Positions 32,542 to 42,700 of a stretch of DNA of 64,000 bases are shown here, in pieces; the first letter of the stretch is position 1, and every line of letters begins with the position of its first letter. Made by a program: the position numbers and the translations under genes. The notes below the pieces were generated by a model. It was given only the letters and a program-made list of their open reading frames with translations, did not search any database and had not been told where the DNA came from. The DNA comes from a virus. The DNA lies in the IMG/VR virus record IMGVR_UViG_3300043446_005369, positions 20,376 to 84,375 of that record, one strand, 5' to 3'.

Positions 32542-33786
32542 TTATGTTAAATCTAAAAATTGTATAGAACCGATAAAATTAGTTGACGTGCCTTCGACAA
32601 CTCTTGCTGCAAGTGTATAAATATCACTAACTTTCGATTGAGTTCTTCCTAATTGTAGATCCCAATTATAGGTTGTTTCAATGTTAATAGGATTTGTTAC
32701 TTTATTTGCAGCAGAAACATAATCATTTAGAACTATAGTTCCTCCAGTTACAATTCCAACCGAATCATAGTTTTGTTGGACATTAGGTGATGATGTATTC
32801 ACCCAATTTGTGGCTGAAATTTGACCATTTTTAATAAGTACTACTTCTACAATAGACCCACCGCCACTGGAATCCGCAGAAAATGAAAATGCTTTAGGTA
32901 AAATAATTGCATCTTCCCTGCCAGGAGCCAAACGAATACTCACAATAGGAGTAAAATTACTACTACTTGCAATTCCAGTAACTAACGATGGTCTTCTTGC
33001 AATATCCCTTGCAACTACTTTTTCGTATCCACCATTAGATTGAACTGAAACACAAATCTGTTTCATAGTAGATGGTGATGTTGTAATTCCAGTATTTAAA
33101 ATTTCATATCTAACAGGAAGAGATGCAGTTGTCATATATACACTATCAATAATATTAGCATGTTCAAATCTATGAGCTATATGAAAATTGCCTTCTTCAT
33201 GAGCAAATCCACAACGTACTGCCCCCACTCCCAACCATTCATATTCAGTAAACATTAATTGAGCTTTGGTTAAATCTAAAATATGACCAGTAACACCTTC
33301 GCCATCGAATTTGTCTACATTCCATTCAGATTGGGGAACACGGATTTCTGTAGTAATTCCAGATTTAGCAGTCCTCATCATCCAATATGTAGTAGTAATT
33401 CCAGATTCCGAAGTAATTTGTTCTAGAAATACTCCATTTTGCGATGATCCATAACCAACTCTCTGTGTGAGATTTGGTTTTGGTAGATTCATTACAAATG
33501 TTTGTAAAACTTGCAATGCTTTTCCGGACTGATATGAAAAAACTCTTTTACTTTCTCTTATAAAAGAACATCCTGCAGTTGTCCCCACTCCAAGAGTTGC
33601 AGTACTTTGATGAGTAATAATTCCTACAGTGGATCCAGTTCCAACTATAACATCATCGAAATCACCATCTTGACTATATCTATGTGTACTATCAAAAAGT
33701 GTATATGGTGTAGATACCTTTAATCTTCCAAATAAATCTCCGCTAAATCCTTTTCCAAGTGGTGACTGATCATATAAATGAGACAT
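32542..33786 (-). CDS. Virion structural protein upstream of gp17 (414 aa)
   Basis: Beta-rich, Gly/Ser/Thr-rich protein starting MSHLYDQSPLGKGFSGDLFGRLKVSTPYTLFDSTHRY. This start and the YEWLGVGAVRCGFAHEEGNFHIAHRFEHAN segment are familiar from structural proteins of marine T4-like phages. The role in the particle is not known. A TTG five codons upstream extends the frame; the ATG at 33786 is preferred because it follows GGAGGGTAATCTA and overlaps the upstream stop (TAATG). It ends two bases before the gp17 ATG. Confidence 0.78.
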   Translation of the reverse strand: MSHLYDQSPLGKGFSGDLFGRLKVSTPYTLFDSTHRYSQDGDFDDVIVGTGSTVGIITHQSTATLGVGTTAGCSFIRESKRVFSYQSGKALQVLQTFVMNLPKPNLTQRVGYGSSQNGVFLEQITSESGITTTYWMMRTAKSGITTEIRVPQSEWNVDKFDGEGVTGHILDLTKAQLMFTEYEWLGVGAVRCGFAHEEGNFHIAHRFEHANIIDSVYMTTASLPVRYEILNTGITTSPSTMKQICVSVQSNGGYEKVVARDIARRPSLVTGIASSSNFTPIVSIRLAPGREDAIILPKAFSFSADSSGGGSIVEVVLIKNGQISATNWVNTSSPNVQQNYDSVGIVTGGTIVLNDYVSAANKVTNPINIETTYNWDLQLGRTQSKVSDIYTLAARVVEGTSTNFIGSIQFLDLT

Positions 33787-34499
33787 TAGATTACCCTCCA
33801 AGAATTACCTTTCCATATAAATGTTAAACTACCATAATCATAAGCAAGAATTGCACGATCTCTACCATCAATCAAATCATCCCCTGAAGGTAGTATTGTA
33901 ATATATCTATTCGTTCCTTTGGATGCTTCTCCTAACTCATCTTTAACTACAAATATCTTTCCTTGCCTATCTGCTTTTGGAAGTCTAATTGATACTGCAC
34001 CTGAATAATTAACTCCAATATAATAATCTCTAGGTGTAATTGTATAGAATGATGTAGTTACCGAAGTAACTGGCACATCCATAAATGCGAGATTTGTTTC
34101 ACCACCTCCACCAAGAGTAGAAAGTTGTTGTTGAATTCTCTCCAAAAATAACTTATAATGTTTTTGCAAATCTTCATGTGTTGCAAAATTTTGATTTATT
34201 GGAGTGATTGGATCTTCTTTTTGTTTAATATTTGATGGTTCAGATAAAAGTCCCAAAGATTTTTCTATCAATGTCTCTTCCTTCAAGGGAGGAGGAGAAA
34301 TATTACTTAAATTACCAAAATCATCAGGAGGATCTGGTAATTTAATTTTTTTATCTTTTAATTTTTTCTTTACTTTGTTATCTGGATATATAAAATTTTC
34401 AAATTCTTTTAGAATTTTCTTATCCTTTTCAATTTCTTCATTTTTTTGTCGTCTTTCTTGAGCTATTAATTTAAAAAAATCAGATAATTCGTTGCTCAT
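33786..34499 (-). CDS. Putative structural protein with coiled coil and beta domain (237 aa)
   Basis: Residues 1-75 are highly charged (Lys/Glu) and probably coiled coil; 75-150 are a Pro-rich linker and a short helix. The C-terminal 100 residues form a compact beta-like domain (RDYYIGVNYSGAVSIRLP, GKIFVVKDELGEASKGTNRYITILPSG, DYGSLTFIWKGNSWRVI) of the kind found in phage neck, whisker or fibre proteins. It lies between gp16 and gp17 with the two neighbouring structural genes. The exact role is unknown. Confidence 0.72.
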   Translation of the reverse strand: MSNELSDFFKLIAQERRQKNEEIEKDKKILKEFENFIYPDNKVKKKLKDKKIKLPDPPDDFGNLSNISPPPLKEETLIEKSLGLLSEPSNIKQKEDPITPINQNFATHEDLQKHYKLFLERIQQQLSTLGGGGETNLAFMDVPVTSVTTSFYTITPRDYYIGVNYSGAVSIRLPKADRQGKIFVVKDELGEASKGTNRYITILPSGDDLIDGRDRAILAYDYGSLTFIWKGNSWRVI

Positions 34500-34500
34500 A

Positions 34501-35862
34501 TCAGCAATTCCAGGATCTTAAGGATTTATTGATCCTCGAATTTGGATCTCTTGCTGTTTTCGCTGAAGTTAATTTTTTCTTCATTCCAGTCATACGTGAG
34601 CAAAAGCTCTTTCTTCTATTCCAGGCTTTTTCTCCTTTTTTGAGTTTTGAAGGATCTTTAGTTACTGCAGTTTTTAACTTTGAGCCGGGATTTTCTTTTC
34701 TATAAGATTCAACACCAGCTTTATTCAATCCTCCGGATTCCCTTTTCCCTTCTTTACGTTGCCAAGCTGCGGTTTTAGCTTCAAGTACAAATTGCTCAAA
34801 AGTTTTAAGTTTTGAAGGATGTATAGAAGCAGCTTGTTTTCGATCAAATTTTTCTTGTTCAGCATCTTCTCCAATATAATTGCCATCAGGATCATAATGT
34901 GCTACATCTAATTTTCTAGATTTATTTTTAGCTAAAGGAAATAGTTTAGCTCCAGTTGGTTTTGGCTCTTGATCTTTTGGATAAATTCTTTTTCCTTTTT
35001 CGCCTTTAAGGCCAGGGGCATTTGGCAATACTGGACCACGTTCTACGTTCTCTTTCATTTCACCACTATCTACATAATCCGCAGCAGAATCTAGATAGTC
35101 GGCAGCTTTTGTGATTTTTGATTGCACCCACGCCTCGATATTTCCTTCTCCCTTCATTTTTTTACGAAGTCTTTTTACAGCAGATGAAATTGTGTAAAGT
35201 TCTGATCTTGCCATAGAATGCTCATGATCAACTGCTTCTGGCATATTTCCGGGATGTGGTGTATTTGGAGTGTATTTATTTCCCAAACGTATTGGCTGGG
35301 AAAACATATCCCAAACTCGTTCTCCATATTTACACTCATTTCTGGTTTCATTTTTATTGCATTTAGGGCAATATCTGACACCATTCGATTCGGCCACTGG
35401 CACACAATTCGGAACTTCTTTGCCATTTTTTATTTTTGTGCGTGGAGTTCCTAATTTTTTTCCTGACCAACATTTGCTTGCTCCAACATTTTTTCTAGCT
35501 TGTTTAATTCCCTCATCAATCTTTAAGGTTTTGGGGTATCCTTTTTCACCTTTTTTTGCTGGACGTTCACCACGGGCTCTCTTTGCATGAATGTTATCCC
35601 ATAAGCCCATTTTTTCTTCATTTACATCCTTAAATTTTTTATGGTTTTTAATTGCAGATTTTTCCATTTTTTTAAGTCTTGTGTAATAATCGGGAATTTC
35701 GTCCAAATGTTGAAGAGCAATATCAGTAGCTAAATCTTTATCTTTAGTATGTTCATGTTCAATTTGAACTCCCATCTTGAGTTGATTTTGAACAAATGAA
35801 ACATCTAAACGATGTTTTTTTGCTATGCTTTCTACTGTGCTATGAGATTTTATTTGAGTCAC
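34501..35862 (-). CDS. Mosaic conserved phage protein with an internal capsid-targeting-like motif (453 aa)
   Basis: Several modules follow each other. Residues 1-70 contain HEHTKDKDLATDIALQHLDEIPDYYTRLKKME, a DUF5661-like pattern. CPKC with a later Cys (165-177) could bind metal. Residues 210-265 hold EAWVQSKITKAADYLDSAADY, a common marine phage module. LKTFEQFVLEA at 352-362 matches the capsid-targeting motif. The end 366-453 is a basic segment (KSFCSRMTGMKKKLTSAKTARDPNSRINKSLRSWNC) seen in many large phages. The start codon is GTG, chosen because family members begin there. The role is unknown; a virion place is likely. Confidence 0.72.
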   Translation of the reverse strand: MTQIKSHSTVESIAKKHRLDVSFVQNQLKMGVQIEHEHTKDKDLATDIALQHLDEIPDYYTRLKKMEKSAIKNHKKFKDVNEEKMGLWDNIHAKRARGERPAKKGEKGYPKTLKIDEGIKQARKNVGASKCWSGKKLGTPRTKIKNGKEVPNCVPVAESNGVRYCPKCNKNETRNECKYGERVWDMFSQPIRLGNKYTPNTPHPGNMPEAVDHEHSMARSELYTISSAVKRLRKKMKGEGNIEAWVQSKITKAADYLDSAADYVDSGEMKENVERGPVLPNAPGLKGEKGKRIYPKDQEPKPTGAKLFPLAKNKSRKLDVAHYDPDGNYIGEDAEQEKFDRKQAASIHPSKLKTFEQFVLEAKTAAWQRKEGKRESGGLNKAGVESYRKENPGSKLKTAVTKDPSKLKKGEKAWNRRKSFCSRMTGMKKKLTSAKTARDPNSRINKSLRSWNC

Positions 35863-35871
35863 AATAATATG

Positions 35872-36297
35872 TTATTCTTTATTATTTAGAAAACCTTGTT
35901 TTAGAATTTTAGATAGTTCTGATGTTGATCCTACAAAGATTGCATTATTCATAGTGTTATTTGTAGTTTTAATATTCTTATCATCATCAATTTCTTTGAG
36001 TTTTTTCTGAAGATCTATCAATTTATCTGTAACATCACCCACACTTTTAATTAATTGACCTGCAACTTCATATGCTCTAGCTTGCCCACCCTCATTTGCA
36101 ATTTCTAATATTCCATTAATTGCTTCCTGTCCTTTTTCAATTAATGAATATAAATTCGCTCTTGTATATTCATAATCTTTATCAACATCATCTATTTTAA
36201 TTGGGGATACTTCAATACTTTCCTTTACCTTTTCAACATCGGCAAATTTACTTTCAATATTTAATGCTGAATCTAAATTTTCAAATTGATTTTTCAT
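35872..36297 (-). CDS. 16: Terminase small subunit gp16
   Basis: A 141-aa protein with the gp16 core DYEYTRANLYSLIEKGQEAINGILEIANEGGQARAYEVAGQLIKSVGDVTDKLIDLQKKLKEI, followed by NAIFVGSTSELSKILKQG. gp16 recognises DNA and stimulates the gp17 packaging ATPase. T4 gp16 is 164 aa. Unlike T4, where 16 and 17 adjoin, three genes lie between them here. Confidence 0.93.
   Translation of the reverse strand: MKNQFENLDSALNIESKFADVEKVKESIEVSPIKIDDVDKDYEYTRANLYSLIEKGQEAINGILEIANEGGQARAYEVAGQLIKSVGDVTDKLIDLQKKLKEIDDDKNIKTTNNTMNNAIFVGSTSELSKILKQGFLNNKE
35883..35889 (-). promoter_or_regulatory. Late-promoter-like CTAAATA within the 3' end of gp16
   Basis: The minus strand reads TCTAAATAATAAAG 21 bases before the GTG start of the 453-aa gene. 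Confidence 0.4.
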
Positions 36298-36302
36298 GGT
36301 CT

Positions 36303-37100
36303 TTAAATATCAGATTGTTGGGTTGGACTATATGATTTACCGTCAAAAAACATTTCCAATGATTCATTGAATCCATAGTCATCAGTAGGTTCTGCATCAA
36401 TTGGATCAGGTGTTACTGTGTATCTCATTTCCCTCTTTGCGGTTTGAGTATCGCTTCCACTATAATAATCAACTTGGACTTTTCGAATAAGACCTTCTGC
36501 GGTGTCTGAAATTGGACCAAAAAGATATATTTTTGCGGTAAAGTTAAAAGTATATATTAAAATTCTTCTTGTTGAAAAATCTCCTTCATAATCGTCAGTA
36601 AAACTAACACTATCCAATACAATTGGTATATCTTTTTTTTCTCCTATCGAATCTACAAGATCTAAAGTTAGATTAAATGATGGTTGAAAATAAGGTAAAA
36701 TTTGCTCAACAACTTGTAATGCATCATCTTGCAATTTACTAATCAAGTTTACTTGAAATCCTATATTATAGGGCACCGGCATAAAAACTTTTTTCAAATT
36801 TGCCCCATCAGAAGCCTTAAATGATTGCGTCACACCAGCTTTTCTTGACGGATCATATTCTATCGATACCATTTCATAAGCCAATCTAGGCAATGTCATT
36901 GCAATTGGTTTATTTAATTCTGGTTGTTGTTCAATTCTGGCAAGAAATTTTTGAATTGGACCGTAAGCGATTGGTACTTTAATTTGACTTATACTATCAC
37001 CATCAGAATTTTTATGACGAATATCGATGTCATTAAATAATGTACCAAAAGCTATGATTGTTTTTCTAATAATTTGATGATAGAAATATGAGGATAACAT
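36303..37100 (-). CDS. 15: Tail sheath stabiliser gp15
   Basis: A 265-aa protein homologous to T4 gp15 (272 aa), the hexameric tail terminator that joins tail to neck. It begins MLSSYFYHQIIRKTIIAFGTLFNDIDIRH, has VPIAYGPIQKFLARI and LPRLAYEMVSIEYDPSRK, and contains the typical DDALQVVEQILPYFQPSFNLTL. Located in the 13-14-15 run. Confidence 0.96.
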   Translation of the reverse strand: MLSSYFYHQIIRKTIIAFGTLFNDIDIRHKNSDGDSISQIKVPIAYGPIQKFLARIEQQPELNKPIAMTLPRLAYEMVSIEYDPSRKAGVTQSFKASDGANLKKVFMPVPYNIGFQVNLISKLQDDALQVVEQILPYFQPSFNLTLDLVDSIGEKKDIPIVLDSVSFTDDYEGDFSTRRILIYTFNFTAKIYLFGPISDTAEGLIRKVQVDYYSGSDTQTAKREMRYTVTPDPIDAEPTDDYGFNESLEMFFDGKSYSPTQQSDI

Positions 37101-38497
37101 TAGTAAAAACCGAAAGGATTTGTTTCTGAAAAATCTATAATTTCATTAGCTTCTGTTTGAATTATTTCATTATCACCATATTTATCTTGTTTATCCCATA
37201 AATCAAAAGGTGCTATCGCATACGTTGCGGAAGATATTGATCCAACAATAGTTTCTCCCGGTTGAAATCCAAGTGTATTATTACTAATATTCATATATGA
37301 TACTTTAAGAATCTTTGATGGAGAATCCCATGATTTAACTCTCGCAGTAGTACCAGAAATCGAACCCGTTACAATTTCATTAAATATATAAGTTCCAAAT
37401 CCACTAATAATAGAAGGAGGATCAATAATTATATTTGGTGATTGATTGTATCCGATTCCCGGACTCGAAATTGCAATTGAAACAACTTCTCCATTTCCAT
37501 TGATGTTTGTAACGGCTAAAGCTGTTTGGCCAACACCAGATGGCCCAGAAATGGAGATATTCGGTCTATTAATATATCCGGAACCGGAATTATTTACTAA
37601 AATTTGAACTACACCACTTTGATTTTTTTCTATTTCACATGTTGCTGCTGCGTTTGTCCCTCCACCTCCAGTAATAGTAACGGAGGGGGCTATAGTATAT
37701 CCAATACCAGCATGTGTTAATAAAATATTCTTTATGGATCTTGTAGAGCCATTCAATGAGGACATAACAGCAACTGCGCTTGCGTTAGTTCCTCCGGGTG
37801 GTGCAGGAGTTATGTTTATTTGAGGTGTAGTAGTATATCCAAACCCATCGTTAATTAAATATATATTTTTGACGTAACCAGTACCGATTGTTGCTGTTGC
37901 CGTAGCAGTAGATCCAAGTGATACCAAATTTAAATCTACAATATATCCTTCCTCTTTAATACTATGATCCACATCAGGTATAGTGGTATCAATGATTTCA
38001 TCTTCATATTCAAATAGTTCACATTTTAGTTGATAAACATAAAGTTTACCTAATTGATAAAATGGATTTTCATGTTCAACAAATTTAACTTCGAATAATC
38101 TTTTTCCTAATGGAAAAAAGATTAAGTCTCCTTCTCTGGGTCTATTTGATAATTCTATTTCAGAAGGATTTTTATTATTTAAAAATTGGACTATAAAATT
38201 TTCAAATCTTTCTCTAGATATAACTAAACTTACTTCATCCTTTAAGGATACACCGAATTTCGATAGTATATCTCCTTGACCAGTATATCCATCATAATTT
38301 TCTAGGTATGCTTCAATTGAGAAAGAATCATTAAATTTTGAAGAAGAAACTTCTTTTAAAATTGTTTCTTTTCTTACAAATTTTCTAGGTATGTATATGA
38401 TTTCAACGCCAAACATTCGAATTTGTTCGTTAATTAAATCTTGCAATAACCCTTGTTCACCCAGACTACTATTTAAAAAAAATGAATTAAGTGTCAT
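37100..38497 (-). CDS. 14: Neck protein gp14 with a repeat insertion
   Basis: A 465-aa neck protein; T4 gp14 is 256 aa. Residues 1-190 match gp14 (EQGLLQDLINEQIRMFGVEIIYIPRKFVRKETILKEV, FFPLGKRLFEVKFVEHENPFYQLGKLYVYQLKCELFEYEDE), and the end (NEIIQTEANEIIDFSETNPFGFY) is also typical. Between them (about 200-430) is a beta-rich insert with four GxGYxxxP repeats. It overlaps gp13 and gp15 by one base each and joins them in the neck. Confidence 0.94.
   Translation of the reverse strand: MTLNSFFLNSSLGEQGLLQDLINEQIRMFGVEIIYIPRKFVRKETILKEVSSSKFNDSFSIEAYLENYDGYTGQGDILSKFGVSLKDEVSLVISRERFENFIVQFLNNKNPSEIELSNRPREGDLIFFPLGKRLFEVKFVEHENPFYQLGKLYVYQLKCELFEYEDEIIDTTIPDVDHSIKEEGYIVDLNLVSLGSTATATATIGTGYVKNIYLINDGFGYTTTPQINITPAPPGGTNASAVAVMSSLNGSTRSIKNILLTHAGIGYTIAPSVTITGGGGTNAAATCEIEKNQSGVVQILVNNSGSGYINRPNISISGPSGVGQTALAVTNINGNGEVVSIAISSPGIGYNQSPNIIIDPPSIISGFGTYIFNEIVTGSISGTTARVKSWDSPSKILKVSYMNISNNTLGFQPGETIVGSISSATYAIAPFDLWDKQDKYGDNEIIQTEANEIIDFSETNPFGFY
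37418..37876 (-). repeat. Four GxGYxxxPxIxI repeats inserted in gp14
   Basis: Residues 208-360 hold four units of about 38-45 residues containing DGFGYTTTPQINI, AGIGYTIAPSVTI, SGSGYINRPNISI and PGIGYNQSPNIII. The same pattern occurs in gp7-like, gp8 and the DUF4815 protein in this window. Confidence 0.88.
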
Positions 38498-39339
38498 TAT
38501 CCAATAAAATCGTAAGGTGGTAATTCGTATTCTTGGGTCATTCTAGATTTAATATCCTCTAGTTCCTTTACCCCTTCGTCATATAGCTCTCTGGCATTAA
38601 ATTCCAATCCACCGGGGAGTTTGACACCTCTATATTTAATTAAATTCCAGCCCCACTGCTTTTTCATTAAAGCAGTAAGGTATTTTTTTAAGAAACTATC
38701 ATTATATACTTTAGTAAAATTATTTGGATCTAAAATTCTATAACAATCAATAATAATAAAAGTATCTTTAGATTTTGCTCCCCAATCTATATCTAAATAA
38801 AGCCTATTTTGTCTTTTATTGAATCTAATTTGTTTATCTGGAGATAATAGAAAATCAATATCTTCTAGATAACTTTTTACCATTGCATATTGTAATAATT
38901 CAACTGAATTAAAATAATATAAATCATTTAAAAATAATTGATATTTAATGCTCCACATTCCACCAGAAATAGAGCTAGTATCAAATTTAAAAACTTTTTC
39001 TATACCAATTACGGTGTCTGGAACTTGTATAAAATTAGAGTTTTCATAAAAATTATAATTAATATTACCAATACCAGGAACTTCAGCGGACGCAGTAGTG
39101 GTTACAATTCCAATTCCATCAGTATTTTTTGCTTTACCTCTATCTATATCTTCTTGCGTAATTTTATATTTTAAGAACATTCGTTCGACACCATCGAAAT
39201 GTCTTTCATAAAAATATTGAAGAGCATCATCCACTAGATCATCGATCTGTTCTTCATCTAAATTAATTTCTAGAACTGGTGCCCCCAATTTTCGGAGGCA
39301 ATAATCTATTAGCTCTTGTCTACTTGTAGGTTTTGACAT
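38497..39339 (-). CDS. 13: Neck protein gp13
   Basis: A 280-aa homologue of T4 gp13 (309 aa), a head-completion and neck protein that connects the portal to the tail. It begins SRQELIDYCLRKLGAPVLEINLDEEQIDDLVDDALQYFYERHFDG and has FLKKYLTALMKKQWGWNLIKYRGVKLPGGLEFN and DIKSRMTQEYELPPYDFIG at the end. A CTAAATACAAATAA element lies upstream. Confidence 0.96.
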   Translation of the reverse strand: MSKPTSRQELIDYCLRKLGAPVLEINLDEEQIDDLVDDALQYFYERHFDGVERMFLKYKITQEDIDRGKAKNTDGIGIVTTTASAEVPGIGNINYNFYENSNFIQVPDTVIGIEKVFKFDTSSISGGMWSIKYQLFLNDLYYFNSVELLQYAMVKSYLEDIDFLLSPDKQIRFNKRQNRLYLDIDWGAKSKDTFIIIDCYRILDPNNFTKVYNDSFLKKYLTALMKKQWGWNLIKYRGVKLPGGLEFNARELYDEGVKELEDIKSRMTQEYELPPYDFIG

Positions 39340-39362
39340 TCAAGTATTTAATTAGTTATTTG

Positions 39363-39369
39363 TATTTAG
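39363..39369 (-). promoter_or_regulatory. Late-promoter-like CTAAATA upstream of gp13
   Basis: The minus strand reads CCTAAATACAAATAAC about 24 bases before the gp13 ATG. Its TAA is the stop codon of the 57-aa gene upstream. The same string occurs at 19420. Confidence 0.5.
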
Positions 39370-39539
39370 GAATTAATATGAATAGCTGCTAAAGTTTCCT
39401 GTTGTGCAAGATATAATCTACAAAATAATTTTGCATATTTTTGAGAATCACTCAAAGATAAACTATCAATTGTTCTGGCAACTTTTTCATATTCAAATAA
39501 TTTATTAATTGACTTAAGTTCAATATCATTTGGATCCAT
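39366..39539 (-). CDS. Small hypothetical protein upstream of gp13 (57 aa)
   Basis: Starts MDPNDIELKSINKLFEYEKVARTIDSL and is helical throughout, with LSLSDSQKYAKLFCRLYLAQQETLAAIH. Its ATG lies within the last codons of the 66-aa gene (14-base overlap). A short gene commonly sits here in marine T4-like phages. Function unknown. Confidence 0.65.
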   Translation of the reverse strand: MDPNDIELKSINKLFEYEKVARTIDSLSLSDSQKYAKLFCRLYLAQQETLAAIHINS

Positions 39540-39726
39540 TTAGTAACTCCTTTAATAAACATTTAATTTCATGAATATCCTTTTTCATATCTTCAATTTC
39601 TTTCTTTTGATTTTTTCTATTTTCTAAAGAATTTATATATTGATTATATGAGATATTATCAGTGTTAATTATCGCTCCAGAATATTCATCCCGAAACAGA
39701 TTTGGGTGCCCTTTTACTGGTATCAT
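39526..39726 (-). CDS. Small conserved phage protein (66 aa)
   Basis: Begins MIPVKGHPNLFRDEYSGAIINTD, then a charged coiled-coil-like segment (ENRKNQKKEIEDMKKDIHEIKCLLKELL). This short protein, with the KGHPNL-RD-GAIIN opening, is familiar from marine T4-like phages next to the DUF4815 gene. It overlaps the end of the large gene by one base. Function unknown; probably structural or assembly. Confidence 0.72.
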   Translation of the reverse strand: MIPVKGHPNLFRDEYSGAIINTDNISYNQYINSLENRKNQKKEIEDMKKDIHEIKCLLKELLNGSK

Positions 39727-42700
39727 TATCGAATAGCAATTGTTCTAAGATCTTTAATTTTTGGAGGATATGCTTGATTTGTCGAGGACATCACAATTTT
39801 AATTATATATCCACTAAATTGGGAAAGATTATTTGCAGTAAATTCGTATTCTAAGTATTCATTTTCTCTACTTGGTCGAACATACATGTCTGGTAATCCA
39901 CTATTATTTCCTCCAGCTAGTTTATCATAACCAGGGAATAATTCAAATGAAGTAGCAATTTCACTAGAATCTGGAGTAATCAAACTATACAAAACTCTAA
40001 AATCTGAATCTGCATGGCGATATGCAGACATTATAACCTTTAGTGATGTTGCATTTTGCGCTAAAATGACTGTGTTAGAAACATATATCGCAGAATGAGG
40101 ATCACTAATTAGAGAATTTACTCTATTATCTTTAATATAATTAAAAATTGGTGAATTAATTCTATAACTATGAAAATCCGTAAAACAATTATCTAAGAAA
40201 ATTTGAGGAGAAAGATTTTTATCACTTGTAGAAAGTGTTAATGCAGTTGTAAATGATTTATTTCTTGGCAAATCATTTAAGTATTGATCTTCATTAACTT
40301 TTGAACAAATGAGTCTAGTAGATGATAATTTGTTAGGGGTATTAATCTGAATTTCCTCATATCCAAGATCCACAAAAGAGCTTTCGTCCCCACTCACACT
40401 AGTTCCACTGACTGTTCTGATTTTACCAGAGATTGAAGTATCCGCTGATGGCATTGATACATTATACAGAGGAATGATAGTATCGAACTGAATATTCTCT
40501 GAGGCAAAAACTTGAGAACCACCAAATGATCCTTCAGAATCAAATGAAAGTTGAGGAGTATTGCTCAAAGACCCATCGGAAGATCTATTTGTGCCATTAC
40601 TATTTCTTAAAAATTTAATATAATATTCATCCATATCGATACTAGAATCAAAAATATCATGAGTTTTATTGATTCTTCTTAATGACACTCCATTTAATTG
40701 ATAACTATAAACAAATGCGTTTATATCATGCGTAATTATTTTTGTTGAATCTTGCCCTCTTGTTATTGTTCCAAGTGAATTATTCCCAACACTTTCATAT
40801 CTAATAATTTCATTTTCAATTAAAACATATCCAGGATTTGTATTACTTACTGGGATACCTTCAAAGGATGCGAATTGGGCAGTGCTCGCAACAGATATAA
40901 TAACCGAAGAATTAGTTAAACTTTGTGTGAGTGTAGTAGGAGATGAATTTGGAGTAATGCCAGATAATTTTATTTTGTTATTAGGTGCATACATTCCATG
41001 ATTAAAATGATTAACTTTAAAATAATCTCCACTTGAATAATCCCCACTCAATGAGGAACTATAAATGTATGTAGTATCGAGTGTTATTGCAGCATTTGAG
41101 TTATTATAATATACCAACTTTGCAGTACCATCATTTGTAAATGATTGTCCTTTTACATTACTTAGATAAAGAGTATCAATTCCATTATTATTTCCAGTGA
41201 TTGTGATTAAGGCTCCCGCACCACTATTAGACGAAATAGATGAGGTAACTATACCAACAATATCTCCCACCGAATATCCTTTTCCAGGATTTACGATAGA
41301 AACCGCAGTTACAATCCCTGCAGTTGCTTCTATATTTAAAATTAATCCAGATCCATTCCCACTGATATTATAGGTTAAAACGCCAGTATTATCGGTAACA
41401 TAATTCTTACCACCAGTAGTTATTCCGACTGATGAAACTGAACACCCAGTACCGACAATATGACCAGTAACATAAGTTTTAGTTGTTTCACTTATTTTTC
41501 TTCCGGGTGTCAGAACATCAATAATATTACTGTCCGTTGTGGTAGTGATACCTATTGTTAGTTTTCTTGGAAGTGTAGTAATTGGATTACCTAGAAGATT
41601 TTTAACATATCCATTACTTTCATTTAATGTTGGATTATAAAAATAAGCAGTTCCTGGCGTATTAGTTACAAATTCTGCCTTATATAATATAAATTTCATA
41701 TCTTGATATTGATTTGCAGTCCAAATCGATCCATTTTGAGATTTGAATAGACTACCTAGAGCAAATTGTTGAGTGTAAGATACGCTTTGAGAATCTGGAA
41801 GATTTCTAGATTGTATAGTCTTTTCTCCCATTTCTGCGATAAACACTTCATATTCATTGCTTTCCGGGGCTAGAAGTACAATACAATATTCGAGAGCGGG
41901 TTCTAAAAAGATTGGATAATCAAAAGTAACTGTTGTTGCTATTGATCCATCATCAGATATATTGATTTGATCTGGCTTTAATGTTACTGAATTACCTAAA
42001 ATTGTTCTTGTGGGAGTTCCCAATTCGACTGTTCTAAGTTCTACTGTCAATGGGCTATTATTCGAATCCTTTTTATAGAAAAATAGATCAACTGAAGTGA
42101 TAAATACGCCATTTTCATCATCATTTACAGTGTTACTTCCACCCACACTAAAAGATTGTGCAAGTGGATCAAAATATGTTGCAGTTGTTCTTGTTAATGT
42201 AGTAGTTGTAGTTTTAGTAGTTGTAACTGTAGATTGATTGGTAATCACTGTTTCATAAAGTTCTAATACTCCTTCTGAGGTATAATTAGTTTCCGCTGAA
42301 GAAATAGTAGTACTACCAGGAGCCGCTGTTTGATTTGTGGAACTAGAAGATACTTTATATGTTTTATTACCAGTATTAATTCTAACTGAAGGTGGAGGAT
42401 TGGTATTTGGATCACGAATAAAAAATGATCCAATCAAATCGCCATAATTATCAGATATAAGTTTTAGATCCTTAACATAAGCTATTGCCCCACTAGTCTC
42501 ACCAATTAAACGAGTCCCTTTTACCAAATATCCAGAATATAAGCCCTGAGCTTCCTCCGAAAGAGAATACGTATCAATATTTAAAACTTTAGAAGATTGA
42601 TTATAAAAATTAGATAAAGATTCAGTTTTAATATAAGGATTAATATTAAAGATTTCACTTGGGGCATTATATGGACCATACTTATGATTCGGGGCTGCTA

